Of a stretch of 64,000 nt of DNA, positions 17,586 through 25,730 are shown piece after piece. A program made the position numbers and the translations under genes. The stretch is from Arthrobacter sp. efr-133-TYG-118. Its GTDB lineage: Bacteria; Actinomycetota; Actinomycetes; Actinomycetales; Micrococcaceae. The stretch spans positions 62,001 through 126,000 of the forward strand of contig NZ_JARVRH010000010.1 in NCBI RefSeq assembly GCF_030209755.1, in the 5' to 3' direction. The stretch's first letter is position 1. Every line of letters begins with the position of its first letter. Under the pieces are notes generated by a model. That model was given only the letters and a program-made list of their open reading frames with translations. It was not told where the DNA came from and ran no database searches.

Positions 17586-18191
17586 GTGCAGGAGAACACG
17601 GGCGTGACAGCTGATTATCCGGGCGATGCCGAAGTGACTGACGACTTCGGCCTGGCAGGTGTTCCCGATGCCTTCCAGCGCTTGTGGACTCCGCACCGAC
17701 TGGCCTACATCAAGGGCGGGCAGAACCAGTTCGATAACGAGGACTGCCCTTTCTGCGTGGCTCCGAGCCGCACGGACGAGGAATCCCTCATCGTCCGCCG
17801 CGGCAAGACGTGCTACGTGGTGCTCAATCTGTTTCCTTACAACCCCGGTCATTTACTGGTGTGCCCGTACCGTCATGTTCCGGACTACACGGACATCACG
17901 GTGCAGGAAACAGCGGAAATGGCGGAACTTACGCAGACCGCAATGCGGGTGCTGCGAAAGGTGGCCAACCCGAGCGGCTTCAACCTGGGCATGAACCAAG
18001 GTGTGGCGGGCGGTGCGGGAATCGCCGCCCACCTGCATCAGCATGTGGTTCCGCGCTGGGGTGGGGACGGAAACTTCTTCCCCATCATCGCCCAGACGAA
18101 GGCCATCACGCAGACCCTCGGCGAGGTCCGCCAACAGGTGGCCGACGCCTGGCCTGAAGAGTCGGATCTGTCCGGGGAGACGGATGCTTAA
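17586..18191 (+). CDS. HIT family protein (AP4A-phosphorylase-like)
   Basis: 201 aa. The histidine-triad active site is AAHLHQHVVPRW (H-x-H-x-H) near residue 150, preceded by the GFNLGMNQGVAGGAGI substrate loop. DCPFC near the N-terminus and FPYNPGHLLVCPYRHVPDY complete the fold. The mycobacterial homologue in the same place (Rv2613c, between thrS and pgsA) splits diadenosine tetraphosphate. GTG at 17586 is used; a second in-frame GTG at 17604 with AGGAG upstream is an alternative. It overlaps pgsA by 8 bp, indicating coupling. Confidence 0.92.
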   Translation: MQENTGVTADYPGDAEVTDDFGLAGVPDAFQRLWTPHRLAYIKGGQNQFDNEDCPFCVAPSRTDEESLIVRRGKTCYVVLNLFPYNPGHLLVCPYRHVPDYTDITVQETAEMAELTQTAMRVLRKVANPSGFNLGMNQGVAGGAGIAAHLHQHVVPRWGGDGNFFPIIAQTKAITQTLGEVRQQVADAWPEESDLSGETDA

Positions 18192-18813
18192 TCGGCACGC
18201 CCGCGGGTTTTTCACCGGGCTGTTCTCGCCCCTTGCCCGGTTCCTGCTCAAGGTGGGCGTCTCGCCCGACGCGGTTACCGTCGTCGGGACCGCCGGCGTA
18301 GTTCTCGGCGCCCTGATTCTCTACCCCCTGGGCCAGCTCTGGTGGGGTTCTCTGCTGATCGCCGTTTTCGCGCTGTCCGACGTCGTGGACGGCATCATGG
18401 CGAGGGAACAAGGACGCAGCGGCCCGTGGGGAAACTTCCTCGACTCCACGCTGGACCGGTTGGCAGACGGCGCCATATTTGCCGGCGTCGCAATCTGGTT
18501 CTTCACGGGCGGCGGGAACGGCGCGATTGCCGTAGCCTCCCTGGCCTGCCTGGTGCTCGGGATGGTGGTTTCGTACGCCCGCGCCAAGGCTGAATCGCTG
18601 GGCTTCTACGCCAATGTGGGCATCGCCGAACGCGCGGAGCGACTCATTTCCGTGCTCCTCGTCACCGGCCTGACCGGACTGGGGTTGCCTCCCGTCGTCT
18701 TGCTGGTGACCCTTGTCTTGCTCGCGGCCGCTACGGGCGTCACCGTCATCCAAAGGATGGCGGCCGTCCGCGAACAGGCGATGGCAGACGTCGACGGCGG
18801 GACACCCGCTTAA
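18184..18813 (+). CDS. pgsA: CDP-alcohol phosphatidyltransferase (phosphatidylinositol phosphate synthase)
   Basis: 209-aa integral membrane enzyme. The start is the ATG at 18184, inside the HIT gene's end. The catalytic signature reads SDVVDGIMAREQGRSGPWGN followed by FLDSTLDR, i.e. D-x2-DG-x2-AR-x8-G-x3-D-x3-D. About six hydrophobic helices follow (GALILYPLGQLWW, IFAGVAIWFFTGG, VLGMVVSYARAKAE, LLVTGLTGLGLPPVVLLVTLVLLA). In mycobacteria the protein at this position joins CDP-diacylglycerol and inositol phosphate, the first step to phosphatidylinositol and its mannosides. The genes usually following it for mannoside assembly are not found here; a broken endonuclease gene and a RIT element lie downstream instead. 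Confidence 0.92.
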   Translation: MLNRHARGFFTGLFSPLARFLLKVGVSPDAVTVVGTAGVVLGALILYPLGQLWWGSLLIAVFALSDVVDGIMAREQGRSGPWGNFLDSTLDRLADGAIFAGVAIWFFTGGGNGAIAVASLACLVLGMVVSYARAKAESLGFYANVGIAERAERLISVLLVTGLTGLGLPPVVLLVTLVLLAAATGVTVIQRMAAVREQAMADVDGGTPA

Positions 18814-18861
18814 GCGGTCTGATCATTTTGCTGCCCCGGCGCGTTTCGTGTCGGGGCACGC

Positions 18862-19005
18862 TCATGTCCGGGTGGGTCTGAAGTGGCGGTTGCGTCGGGG
18901 TGTTTGGCGGGGGTCGAGGTGGGGCGGGGGTTTGAACCATGCGGTGCCGGAGTCGGTGGTGATGGTCCAGTGTTCTTTGTGGATGATGTGGTGGTGGTGG
19001 CTGCA
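18862..19005 (-). pseudogene. 3' fragment of DUF222/HNH endonuclease gene, cut off by the RIT element
   Basis: In the minus frame ending with TGA at 18862-18864, 46 codons read SHHHHIIHKEHWTITTDSGT and continue to RRNRHFRPTRT. This is the missing end of an HNH nuclease: the SHHHHIIHKEHW block follows the Cys in CxxHH..H. The TGC codon (plus GCA) is found at both junctions, 19003-19005 and 22425-22427. Joining the two halves through one TGC restores LLC-SHHHHIIH in frame. The fragment has no start of its own. A TGCCCCG/CGGGGCA hairpin at 18832-18858 follows it and may end the old transcript. Confidence 0.88.
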
Positions 19006-19092
19006 TTATGCCGATGTCCGGATTATGCCGATAAGGTGCGTCTGGGTGCTGGTCAGTGGGGTTTTGGCCGGGTTCTTATCGGCATAATCCGG
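19005..19092. repeat. Left end of RIT element: core sites and hairpin
   Basis: ATTATGCCGA occurs at 19005-19014 and 19022-19031, and its complement TCGGCATAAT at 19079-19088. Positions 19018-19035 (CCGGATTATGCCGATAAG) and 19075-19092 are perfect 18-bp inverted repeats around a 39-bp spacer. They lie just upstream of the first recombinase gene and are likely recombinase binding sites; they may also control its promoter. Confidence 0.85.
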
Positions 19093-19136
19093 GTCCGGGT
19101 GGACGCTGGACTTTCCATGGTGGAAAGGAAAGCGCG

Positions 19137-20381
19137 ATGAGTGAAGCATCTGGAGTGGCGATGTCGGGTCCGTTGAGTGGGTCCGCTGAAGCGTTCAAGG
19201 AGTATCTGGCAGGGCTGGGTTATGCGCCCTTGTCGATCGTGCTGCGGCTGAGGCTGTTGGCGCATTTGAGCCGCTGGCTGCAGGGCGAGGGGCTTTTGGC
19301 GGGAGACTGCGATTCTGATGCCGTCGAACGCTTCGTGCTGGTTCGCCGTGCCACCCATAAGGATCTGGCGGGCCGCGGCGCGTTGGGGCCGCTGTTGACG
19401 TTTCTCCGGTCGGCCGGGTTGATCCCTGAGATCACCCCGCAGGGGCCCGCGCAGGATCCTGTGGAGGCGGTTCTTGAGCAATGGGGGGTTTATCTTGCGC
19501 GGGAACGTGGTCTGCATCCGGGGACGGTGCGGTACTACCGGTCTTTAGGCCGTCCGTTGATCGCTTCCCGGCTGCGCGGCGGTGAAGTGGATCTCGTGGG
19601 TCTTTGCGCCGGTGACGTCAGCGCCTTTGTCAGTGAATGGGTCCCCGGGTTGTCGGTCGGGACGGCGAAGCTGACGATTACCGCGTTGCGCTCTTTGCTC
19701 CGGTTCCTGCATGCCAGCGGGCAGGTTACGTCGCGTTTGGACGGGGTCGTTCCGGCGAGGGCCGGCTACCGCGATGCCGGACTGCCGCGCTGGCTGCTGG
19801 CGGATCAGGTTGCTTCGGTGATCGCCGCGTGTGATCCGTCGACCGTGGTCGGCCGACGGGACCGGGCGATGGTCCTGATCCTGGCCCGCTTGGGAGTGCG
19901 TGCCGCCGAGGTGGCCCGGATCTCTTTGGACGATGTTGACTGGCGTGCCGGAACGATCCGTATCACGGGAAAGGGCGGGTACATCGATCAGGTTCCGCTG
20001 CCGGTCGACGTCGGGGCGGCTCTGGCCGCCCACCTCTCGGACGTCCGGCCTGCGGGAGCTTCGGACAGGCGTGTATTCCTGCGGTCCCTGGCCCCGTATC
20101 GCGGTCTGAGTCCGGACGGGGTGGCTTCGGCCGTCTTTCATGCAGGAAAGCGTGCCGGCCTTGACCGCCTCGGGGCGCACGTGCTGCGTCATAGCGTGGC
20201 AACCGCGACGATCAATGCCGGGGCGTCGTTGGAGGAAACCGCCCAGCTCCTGCGGCACCGCTCGCTGGATTCAACAACGATCTATGCCAAGGTCGACCTC
20301 GCCCGGTTGGCAACAATCACCCGGCCCTGGCCATCCGCGTCCGATTCAGGGATTGCGGTCGTTCCCGGAGGCCGGCGATGA
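19137..20381 (+). CDS. ritA: Tyrosine recombinase, first of RIT trio
   Basis: 414 aa, starting at the ATG at 19137 with AAAGGAA 6-7 nt ahead. An N-terminal SAM-like DNA-binding part (SAEAFKEYLAGLGYAPLSIV and LHPGTVRYYRSLGRPLI) precedes the catalytic domain. Catalytic residues are visible: Arg in LARLGVRAAEVARISLDDVD, His-x2-Arg in AHVLRHSVATATINAG, His in QLLRHRS and the nucleophile Tyr in STTIYAKVDLARL. It is the longest of the trio, as usual for the first gene of RIT elements. The 3' end overlaps the second gene by ATGA, so the three are translated together. It is a transposition enzyme, not the host XerC/XerD. Confidence 0.92.
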   Translation: MSEASGVAMSGPLSGSAEAFKEYLAGLGYAPLSIVLRLRLLAHLSRWLQGEGLLAGDCDSDAVERFVLVRRATHKDLAGRGALGPLLTFLRSAGLIPEITPQGPAQDPVEAVLEQWGVYLARERGLHPGTVRYYRSLGRPLIASRLRGGEVDLVGLCAGDVSAFVSEWVPGLSVGTAKLTITALRSLLRFLHASGQVTSRLDGVVPARAGYRDAGLPRWLLADQVASVIAACDPSTVVGRRDRAMVLILARLGVRAAEVARISLDDVDWRAGTIRITGKGGYIDQVPLPVDVGAALAAHLSDVRPAGASDRRVFLRSLAPYRGLSPDGVASAVFHAGKRAGLDRLGAHVLRHSVATATINAGASLEETAQLLRHRSLDSTTIYAKVDLARLATITRPWPSASDSGIAVVPGGRR

Positions 20382-21328
20382 CCGGCCTGGAGGACCGCAT
20401 CCGGGAGTATCTGGAACTGAGGCGGGCGCTGGGGTTCAAACTCGAAGACGACGGACGGCTGCTGAACCAGTTCGCTGCCCACCTGGCGGGAAACGGCGCC
20501 GGCATCATCACTACCGAAGCCGCTCTGGCCTGGGCGGTGCTGCCCGGCGGCGCTCCTGGCTACCATGGCGCCCGGCTGAGTGTTCTGCGGACGTTCCTGA
20601 GATGGTTGAAGGCTTTCGAACCCTCAATCGAGGTCCCGCCCCACGGCCTCTTGCCGAAGGGTTCCGGGCGGGCCGTTCCCTACCATTACACCGATGACCA
20701 GGTGCGGGACCTGATGGCCCGTGCGGCCGGGCAGGCAAGATCCGCGCTGAAAGCCGCCACAGATGCGACCTTGATCGGATTGCTGGCCTGCACCGGGCTT
20801 CGCGTCGGTGAGGCGATCCGCGCCGATGTCGGCGACCTGGCGGATGGAGTGCTGACCATAGCGGACGCGAAGTTCGGCAAAACCAGACTCGTCCCGTTAC
20901 ACCCGAGCACCTGCAACGCTCTTGAGGGCTACCGGGAACTGGTCAACGCTGAACTGGGCACCGTGTCGACCCCGGCCCTGTTCGTCTCCACCGCCGGGAC
21001 ACGCCTGATCTATCAAAACGTCCAACGCCTGTTTCACCGGTTGGCCGCCCGGGCCGAGATCATGTCCAGCTCCGGGAACTGCCGCCCACGGATCCACGAC
21101 CTGCGGCACACTTTCGCCATCAATACCATGAGTGACGCTTACCGGCGCGGAGAGGACCCCGCCCGTGTGCTGCCGGTGCTATCCACCTACCTCGGCCATG
21201 TCAGCCCCGCCAGCACCTACTGGTATCTCGACGCGACACCGGAACTTCTAGCTCAGGCCGCCGCCCGGCTGGAGCCGGGGAGGGCAGCCCCGGCACAGGA
21301 CCTCCTTGCAGGAAAGGACCTGCCATGA
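20378..21328 (+). CDS. ritB: Tyrosine recombinase, second of RIT trio
   Basis: 316 aa; its ATG overlaps the stop of the first recombinase and its own TGA overlaps the ATG of the third. The N-terminal domain reads IREYLELRRALGFKLEDDGRL. The catalytic domain has Arg in LLACTGLRVGEAIRADV, the Lys loop near DAKFGKTRLVPLHPS, His-x2-Arg in IHDLRHTFAINTM, the second His in LSTYLGHVSPAST and the Tyr in YWYLDATPEL. All catalytic positions are intact. Length and layout fit the middle protein of RIT elements. Confidence 0.92.
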   Translation: MTGLEDRIREYLELRRALGFKLEDDGRLLNQFAAHLAGNGAGIITTEAALAWAVLPGGAPGYHGARLSVLRTFLRWLKAFEPSIEVPPHGLLPKGSGRAVPYHYTDDQVRDLMARAAGQARSALKAATDATLIGLLACTGLRVGEAIRADVGDLADGVLTIADAKFGKTRLVPLHPSTCNALEGYRELVNAELGTVSTPALFVSTAGTRLIYQNVQRLFHRLAARAEIMSSSGNCRPRIHDLRHTFAINTMSDAYRRGEDPARVLPVLSTYLGHVSPASTYWYLDATPELLAQAAARLEPGRAAPAQDLLAGKDLP

Positions 21329-22314
21329 GTGCGCTGGCGCCGACCCTGGAAAAGTACTTCATCAGCCACCTGCCACGTGTTCGCGGGGCCAGCGGCCACA
21401 CGACAGCCGCCTACCGGGACACCTGGCGGCTGCTCATTATTCATACCGTGAACCTCACGGGAACCAGCGCCGACCGGCTGCAGATCGATCAGCTCGGCAG
21501 CGAGCACATCACCGGGTTCCTCGATCACCTGCAGCACGAGCGCGGCAACAGCATCCGCACCCGCAACGCCCGCCTGGCCGCGATCCATTCCTTCTTCGCC
21601 TACGCCGCCCACAGGCATCCCGAGCACGCCGACCTGATCAGCCGGGTGCTGGCCATTCCCGTCAAACGCAGCGAACGGACCGACATCACCTACCTCACCA
21701 CCAACGAAGTCCAGGCACTGCTGAAGGCCCCGGACCGGACCAGCTGGACCGGCCGCCGCGACCACGCGTTGCTGCTCACCGCTGTCACCACCGGGATGCG
21801 GGTCTCGGAGCTGACCGGGCTGACCTGGGCCGACATCCACCTCGATACCGGCGCCCATGCCTGCTGCCAGGGCAAAGGCCGCAAAACCCGTGCCACCCCA
21901 CTGAGCAAGGCCAACGTCACCGTCCTGCGGGAGTGGAAAAAAGAACAACAACCCGCTCCCGACCAGCCCGTGTTTCCAAGCCGCGCCGGAACCAGGATGA
22001 GCACCGACGCCGTCTCCCAACGTCTCACCCTGCATACCTCCGCCGCGGCCCGTGACTGCCCCACCCTGGCCCGGAAAAAGGTCAGCCCCCACGTCCTTCG
22101 CCACACCACAGCGATGCGGATGCTCCATGCCGGCATCGACACCTCAGTCATCGCGCTCTGGCTCGGCCACGAAAGCCCTGAAACCACCCAGATCTATCTC
22201 CACGCCGATCTTGGCATGAAAGAAGCCGCGCTTGAAAGAGTCCGCCCGCTCAACGTCCAGCCCGGACGCTTCCGGCCGAAACCATCGCTCCTCGCCTTCC
22301 TTGAAAGCCTGTGA
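21325..22314 (+). CDS. ritC: Tyrosine recombinase, third of RIT trio
   Basis: 329 aa, starting in the ATGA overlap at 21325. The N-terminal domain (LEKYFISHLPRVRGASGHTT, then NSIRTRNARLAAIHSFFAYA) precedes the catalytic domain with Arg in TTGMRVSELTGLTWADI, His-x2-Arg in PHVLRHTTAMRML, His in LWLGHESPETTQ and Tyr in IYLHADLGM. The last base of its TGA is the first base of an ATTATGCCGA site (22314), so the coding unit is packed directly against the right end of the element. Confidence 0.92.
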   Translation: MSALAPTLEKYFISHLPRVRGASGHTTAAYRDTWRLLIIHTVNLTGTSADRLQIDQLGSEHITGFLDHLQHERGNSIRTRNARLAAIHSFFAYAAHRHPEHADLISRVLAIPVKRSERTDITYLTTNEVQALLKAPDRTSWTGRRDHALLLTAVTTGMRVSELTGLTWADIHLDTGAHACCQGKGRKTRATPLSKANVTVLREWKKEQQPAPDQPVFPSRAGTRMSTDAVSQRLTLHTSAAARDCPTLARKKVSPHVLRHTTAMRMLHAGIDTSVIALWLGHESPETTQIYLHADLGMKEAALERVRPLNVQPGRFRPKPSLLAFLESL

Positions 22315-22426
22315 TTATGCCGATAAGAATCCCAGACAAGCCCGCCAAATCAGGCCACAACAGCAAACGTCGGCATAATCCGGACGTCGGCATAATGCGA
22401 ATTATGCCGATGTCGGCATAATTCGC
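22314..22426. repeat. Right end of RIT element: core sites plus an extra palindrome
   Basis: Sites: ATTATGCCGA at 22314-22323 and 22401-22410; complement TCGGCATAAT at 22370-22379, 22387-22396 and 22413-22422. The first three mirror the left end in order and spacing (17 and 56-57 bp). The outer pair is extra: arms 22397-22410 (GCGAATTATGCCGA) and 22413-22426 are perfect 14-bp inverted repeats around a TG. It lies between the regular terminal repeat and the broken HNH gene. Confidence 0.85.
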
Positions 22427-23870
22427 AGAGCAGGGTGCCGTTGTCGGTTGAGGTGGTGCCGCCGTTGGTCCAGTAGGTGATGTGGTGGGCTTCGCACCAG
22501 GGAGCGGGGATGGTGCAGTCGGGGAAGGTGCAGCCTTGGTCGCGGGCGATGATGGCTTTGCGGATGTGGGGCGGGAAGATCCTGGTGGTGCGGCCGATGT
22601 CCAGGACGCGGCCCTCGCTGCCGAGCAGGACGGGGATGATGTCGGCGTCGCAGGCGATTTTGCGGATGGCCGTGGGGTGGATCGGGCCGTGGAACGTGGA
22701 GGTTCCGGTGCCGGGCCGGGGGTTTGCTGCGCCGGGGTTTGTGGTGCTGGGATTTGTGGTGCCGGGGTTTGGGGTGCCGGGATTTGTGGTGCCGGGGTTT
22801 GGGGTGGCGGGGGTGTGGTGTTGGAGGCGGTTGAGCAGGTCTTGGTAGTCGATGGTGACCATGACCTGGGGGCGGAGGCCGCCGTTGGCCGGCAGTTCGC
22901 CGGTGGCCAGGGCGATACCGCAGGCGCCGACGAGTCCGTCGAGGAGTTTCTGGGGGCGGGAGCGGCGGTCCAGGCCGGGGTGCGCGCTGTCGCTGTTGCT
23001 GTCGCCGCCCGGGTCGGTGTCCCCTGAGTCCGTGCCCTGTGCTCCATCGGTGCCGGTGCCGGTGTGGTGTTGGAGGCGGGGGTTGGCGGCGGTGTTCATG
23101 GCGGTGGCAAGGGTTTCGAATTGTTCGGCGGTGGCGAAGATTTCCAGGTGGTGCAGGCCGTGGCGGGGTTTGCGGATGAATGCTCCTTGGCGGTGGCGGA
23201 GTTCTTCTTCGCTGGGTTCGGTTCCGTCCTGGTCGATGGCGTCGACCCAGCGTTTGGCCATCCGGTGCACGAAGTCGGGATCGCTTTCCAGGGCGGTCCG
23301 GGTCAGGGAGCGTTCCATCTGCCCGGCGGTGTCCGGGTCGGCGTGGTGCCGTATCTGATCCAGGGCCATGCTGATCACCGTGGCCGAACGGGACGGCACG
23401 GCGGCCGAGGACAGGGCGGCGGCGAGCACCTGGTGCCGGGCGGGGACGTCCTGCCCGGCGATCCCTGTCTGCGGGAGCACGCTTTCGGCCAGGGTGAGCC
23501 GGCGCCGTGCTTCGCTGATGCCGATCCGCAGCCTGGCGCGCAGGAATTCGGCGGCGTTCCGGTACCCGTCGTGGGCCCCGTCGGCGGCTTCGGCGAGGCC
23601 GGCCGCGGCTGCCGTGCCGCCTGCGGTGGGTTCGGTCCAGCCGGTCCTCCACCCCGGAGCCGGGGAGGTGTGCCGTGCGGCCTGGGCTTCGCGCCGTGTC
23701 CGTTCCACGGCCTGGGCCGCGACGATCTGCAGGAACTCCACCGTCCGGGCGATCTCCTCGACCCGGCCGGCGAAATCCGCGGCTTCAGGGAAACCGAACA
23801 GGCGGGTGTCGGCGAGAGCGGTTGAGCGCAGCGCATCCATTACCGCCACCGCCTGATCAAGACGGCCCGC

Positions 23871-23898
23871 GGGCAGTGGCCCGCGGGCAGTGGCCCGC
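23871..23898. repeat. Duplicated 14-bp unit causing a frameshift
   Basis: Plus-strand units GGGCAGTGGCCCGC occupy 23871-23884 and 23885-23898, with a partial copy (ggcccgc) before them. Fourteen is not a multiple of three. The distance from the ATG at 24157 to the codon at 23840 is 317 nt, so losing one unit (303 nt) puts them in frame. Confidence 0.8.
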
Positions 23899-23905
23899 GG
23901 GCGGC

Positions 23906-24025
23906 CGGGCTTTCGAACCGGGCCAGGCTTTCGAACCGGGCCAGGCTTTGAAACCGGGCGGGGTTTTGGTGCTGCGCAGGGCTTTCGAACCGGGCCAGGC
24001 TTTGAAACCGGGCCGGGTTTTGAAG
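23906..24025. repeat. 18-bp tandem repeats in the DUF222/HNH 5' region
   Basis: Degenerate units close to GGGCCAGGCTTTCGAACC repeat about six times. At 18 bp they keep frame and encode a six-residue repeat: FESLAR-like in the frame of the ATG at 24157, KPGPVR-like in the adjacent frame. This probably forms a disordered linker ahead of the DUF222 domain. Confidence 0.7.
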
Positions 24026-24157
24026 CTGGGCTGCGTATTGGAGCTGGGCATTGCGGGCGGCGACGGGCTTCAGGCGGCGGGCAAGGCGCCCCGGCGACGG
24101 GATCCCGCCGTCGGGCGCGGCGGCCCGAGGTGCGGTGAGGTGACCGGTGCCTTCCAT

Positions 24158-24601
24158 GACTAAACCCTGTCACGGGGCACTGACAATTAAGCCCCCACGC
24201 TGCCACCCGCCGTCGAGAAAAGCGAAAACAAGGAAAACACGTCCCAAGTACTAGCTGTTGAGGTCCCAATGAACCCGGATCGCCTCGGCGACCGGCCCGG
24301 TGTTGCCCTCACAATTGCCGAAGACAGATTCCTGCGCCTTTGCATCGTCAACCAATCCGCTGCCGTCAATGCACCTGAAGTATCCGCGACACGCGTGACC
24401 CATATCGCCCGGTGTGCGAAGCCCCGCCGCTCCCGGCGGAACTGCGTGGCCGAGGCTGGTAATCAAGTACGACGGGCACAGCGCAGGGGACTAGTATTGA
24501 AGTTACTTGGTCAATGTGACCTGGAAATCCGGTGTGCGCTGTGTGTGGCCCTGTCCGCCTGCGCCCCGGCCAAGGTCTTCTATCTACCCATAGGGGTTTT
24601 T
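24158..24601. other. Intergenic region upstream of pdxS, 444 bp
   Basis: Divergent region between the broken HNH gene and pdxS. A minus-strand open frame of 71 codons (24251-24466, with [20 protein letters not shown]) exists, but it has no convincing start or ribosome site and I do not call it. A TAGTAT near 24491 could be the -10 of a pdxS promoter, without a clear -35. No strong hairpins seen. Confidence 0.35.
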
Positions 24602-25528
24602 GTGTCTACACCTGATGTAAGCAACGAAGCCGGTTCGTCCGCAGCCAGCGTTACGGGCAGCAACCGCGTCAAGCGCGGTATGGCCGAGATGCTCAAGGGC
24701 GGCGTAATCATGGACGTCGTCAACGTCGAGCAGGCCCGCATCGCCGAAGATGCCGGTGCCGTGGCCGTCATGGCGCTCGAGCGCGTTCCCGCCGACATCC
24801 GCGCCCAGGGCGGCGTGTCCCGCATGTCGGACCCGGACATGATCGATGCGATCATCGCCGCCGTGTCCATCCCCGTGATGGCCAAGGCCCGCATCGGCCA
24901 CTTCGTCGAGGCACAGGTCCTGCAGTCCCTGGGCGTGGACTACATCGACGAGTCCGAGGTCCTGACCCCGGCCGACTACACCCACCACATCGACAAGTGG
25001 AACTTCACCGTTCCCTTCGTCTGCGGTGCCACCAACCTCGGCGAGGCGCTGCGCCGCATCAACGAAGGCGCGGCCATGATCCGCTCCAAGGGCGAGGCCG
25101 GCACCGGCGACGTCTCCAACGCCACCACCCACATGCGCCAGATCCGCGCCGAGATCCTCCGCCTCTCCACCCTGCCGGAGGACGAACTCTACGTCGCGGC
25201 CAAGGAACTGCAGGCCCCGTACGAGCTCGTCAAGGAAGTCGCCGCGACCGGCAAGCTTCCCGTGGTGCTGTTCACCGCCGGCGGCATCGCCACCCCGGCC
25301 GACGCTGCGATGATGATGCAGCTCGGCGCGGACGGCGTGTTCGTCGGTTCGGGCATCTTCAAGTCCGGCAACCCGGCACAGCGGGCCGCCGCCGTCGTGA
25401 AGGCCACCACCTTCTTCGATGACCCCGACGTCATCGCCAAGGTCTCACGCGGCCTGGGCGAAGCCATGGTGGGCATCAACGTCGAGGAAATCCCCGAACC
25501 CCACCGCCTCGCCGAGCGCGGCTGGTAA
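24602..25528 (+). CDS. pdxS: Pyridoxal 5'-phosphate synthase, lyase subunit PdxS
   Basis: 308 aa from the GTG at 24602, with AGGGG upstream; the frame is open further up but homology begins here ([20 protein letters not shown]). It makes PLP from ribose 5-phosphate, glyceraldehyde 3-phosphate and the ammonia delivered by PdxT. Key parts: [20 protein letters not shown], the imine Lys in [15 protein letters not shown], the [15 protein letters not shown] phosphate loop, and [20 protein letters not shown]. The dodecameric barrel length is normal. The partner pdxT lies 4.5 kb downstream on the same strand, separated by three minus-strand genes, unlike the adjacent pairs of many bacteria. Confidence 0.97.
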   Translation: MSTPDVSNEAGSSAASVTGSNRVKRGMAEMLKGGVIMDVVNVEQARIAEDAGAVAVMALERVPADIRAQGGVSRMSDPDMIDAIIAAVSIPVMAKARIGHFVEAQVLQSLGVDYIDESEVLTPADYTHHIDKWNFTVPFVCGATNLGEALRRINEGAAMIRSKGEAGTGDVSNATTHMRQIRAEILRLSTLPEDELYVAAKELQAPYELVKEVAATGKLPVVLFTAGGIATPADAAMMMQLGADGVFVGSGIFKSGNPAQRAAAVVKATTFFDDPDVIAKVSRGLGEAMVGINVEEIPEPHRLAERGW

Positions 25529-25730
25529 TTCTCGCTTTGGGGGAGCGCGCCTGACGGCGCTGATCCTCTGCGCAATCTTCCCCGCTCCCGGTTGGCGGAC
25601 CGGCAGGCCCCGATCCTCTGCGTGCTATTCCCCGCGATCCGCTGCCGCGGCTTTGCCGCGACCCGGGGCGGGGGCCCTTTTACGCACGCTGCGGGATCCG
25701 TGCCCGCCTCCATGTAGTGCGGCTTAGTGC

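Larger units (their letters stand above)
19003..22427 (+). mobile_element. RIT (recombinase-in-trio) element
   Basis: Three tyrosine recombinase genes in a row, each overlapping the next by ATGA, form the hallmark of RIT elements. The unit is bounded by GCA at 19003-19005 and 22425-22427, and inserted in a DUF222/HNH gene, giving about 3.42 kb of added DNA. The ends carry the 10-bp core ATTATGCCGA three times on the left (19005, 19022 direct; 19079 inverted) and five times on the right (22314 direct; 22370, 22387 inverted; 22401 direct; 22413 inverted). The outermost ends match over about 29 of 30 bases as inverted repeats. No cargo genes. All three recombinases keep R-HxxR-H-Y residues, so it may still be active. 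Confidence 0.9.
22425..24157 (-). pseudogene. 5' part of DUF222/HNH endonuclease gene (RIT insertion plus frameshift)
   Basis: From 23840 downward the frame encodes a DUF222 domain (LADTRLFGFPEAADFAGRVE, RRLTLAESVLPQTGIAGQD) and the first half of an HNH domain: IARDQGCTFPDCTIPAPWCE, AHHITYWTNGG, TDNGTLLC. It then runs into the RIT element and stops at 22350 after about 25 foreign codons. The remaining HNH residues are at 18862-19005. The likely original start is the ATG at 24157, but it is out of frame. Two 14-bp copies at 23871-23898 explain this: with one copy removed, the frame continues through ARGPLPAGRLDQAVAVMDAL. Two lesions make the gene dead; a second, intact DUF222/HNH gene is at 47672-49375. 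Confidence 0.87.

Noticed and set aside
16665..17852. A 395-codon open frame antisense to thrS and the HIT gene
   Set aside because: It arises from third-position GC bias opposite two certain genes, with no motif or ribosome site.
19137..22314. The three recombinases as XerC/XerD or a prophage/integron integrase
   Set aside because: Three consecutive overlapping recombinase genes with shared terminal sites and no cargo fit a RIT element; no dif site, tRNA target, attC array or phage genes are seen.
22350..22424. The C-terminal end (RHRHNSHYADVRIMPTFAVVA) of the HNH open frame as genuine protein
   Set aside because: These codons are the RIT terminal repeats read in frame; the true continuation is at 18862-19002.
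23871..24025. CRISPR-like array upstream of the HNH gene
   Set aside because: Repeats of 14 and 18 bp are directly adjacent with no spacers and translate as six-residue protein repeats.
24251..24466. A 71-codon minus-strand frame with several cysteines between the HNH gene and pdxS
   Set aside because: No ribosome site or recognisable family, and it runs across the region expected to hold the pdxS promoter; not enough to call a gene.
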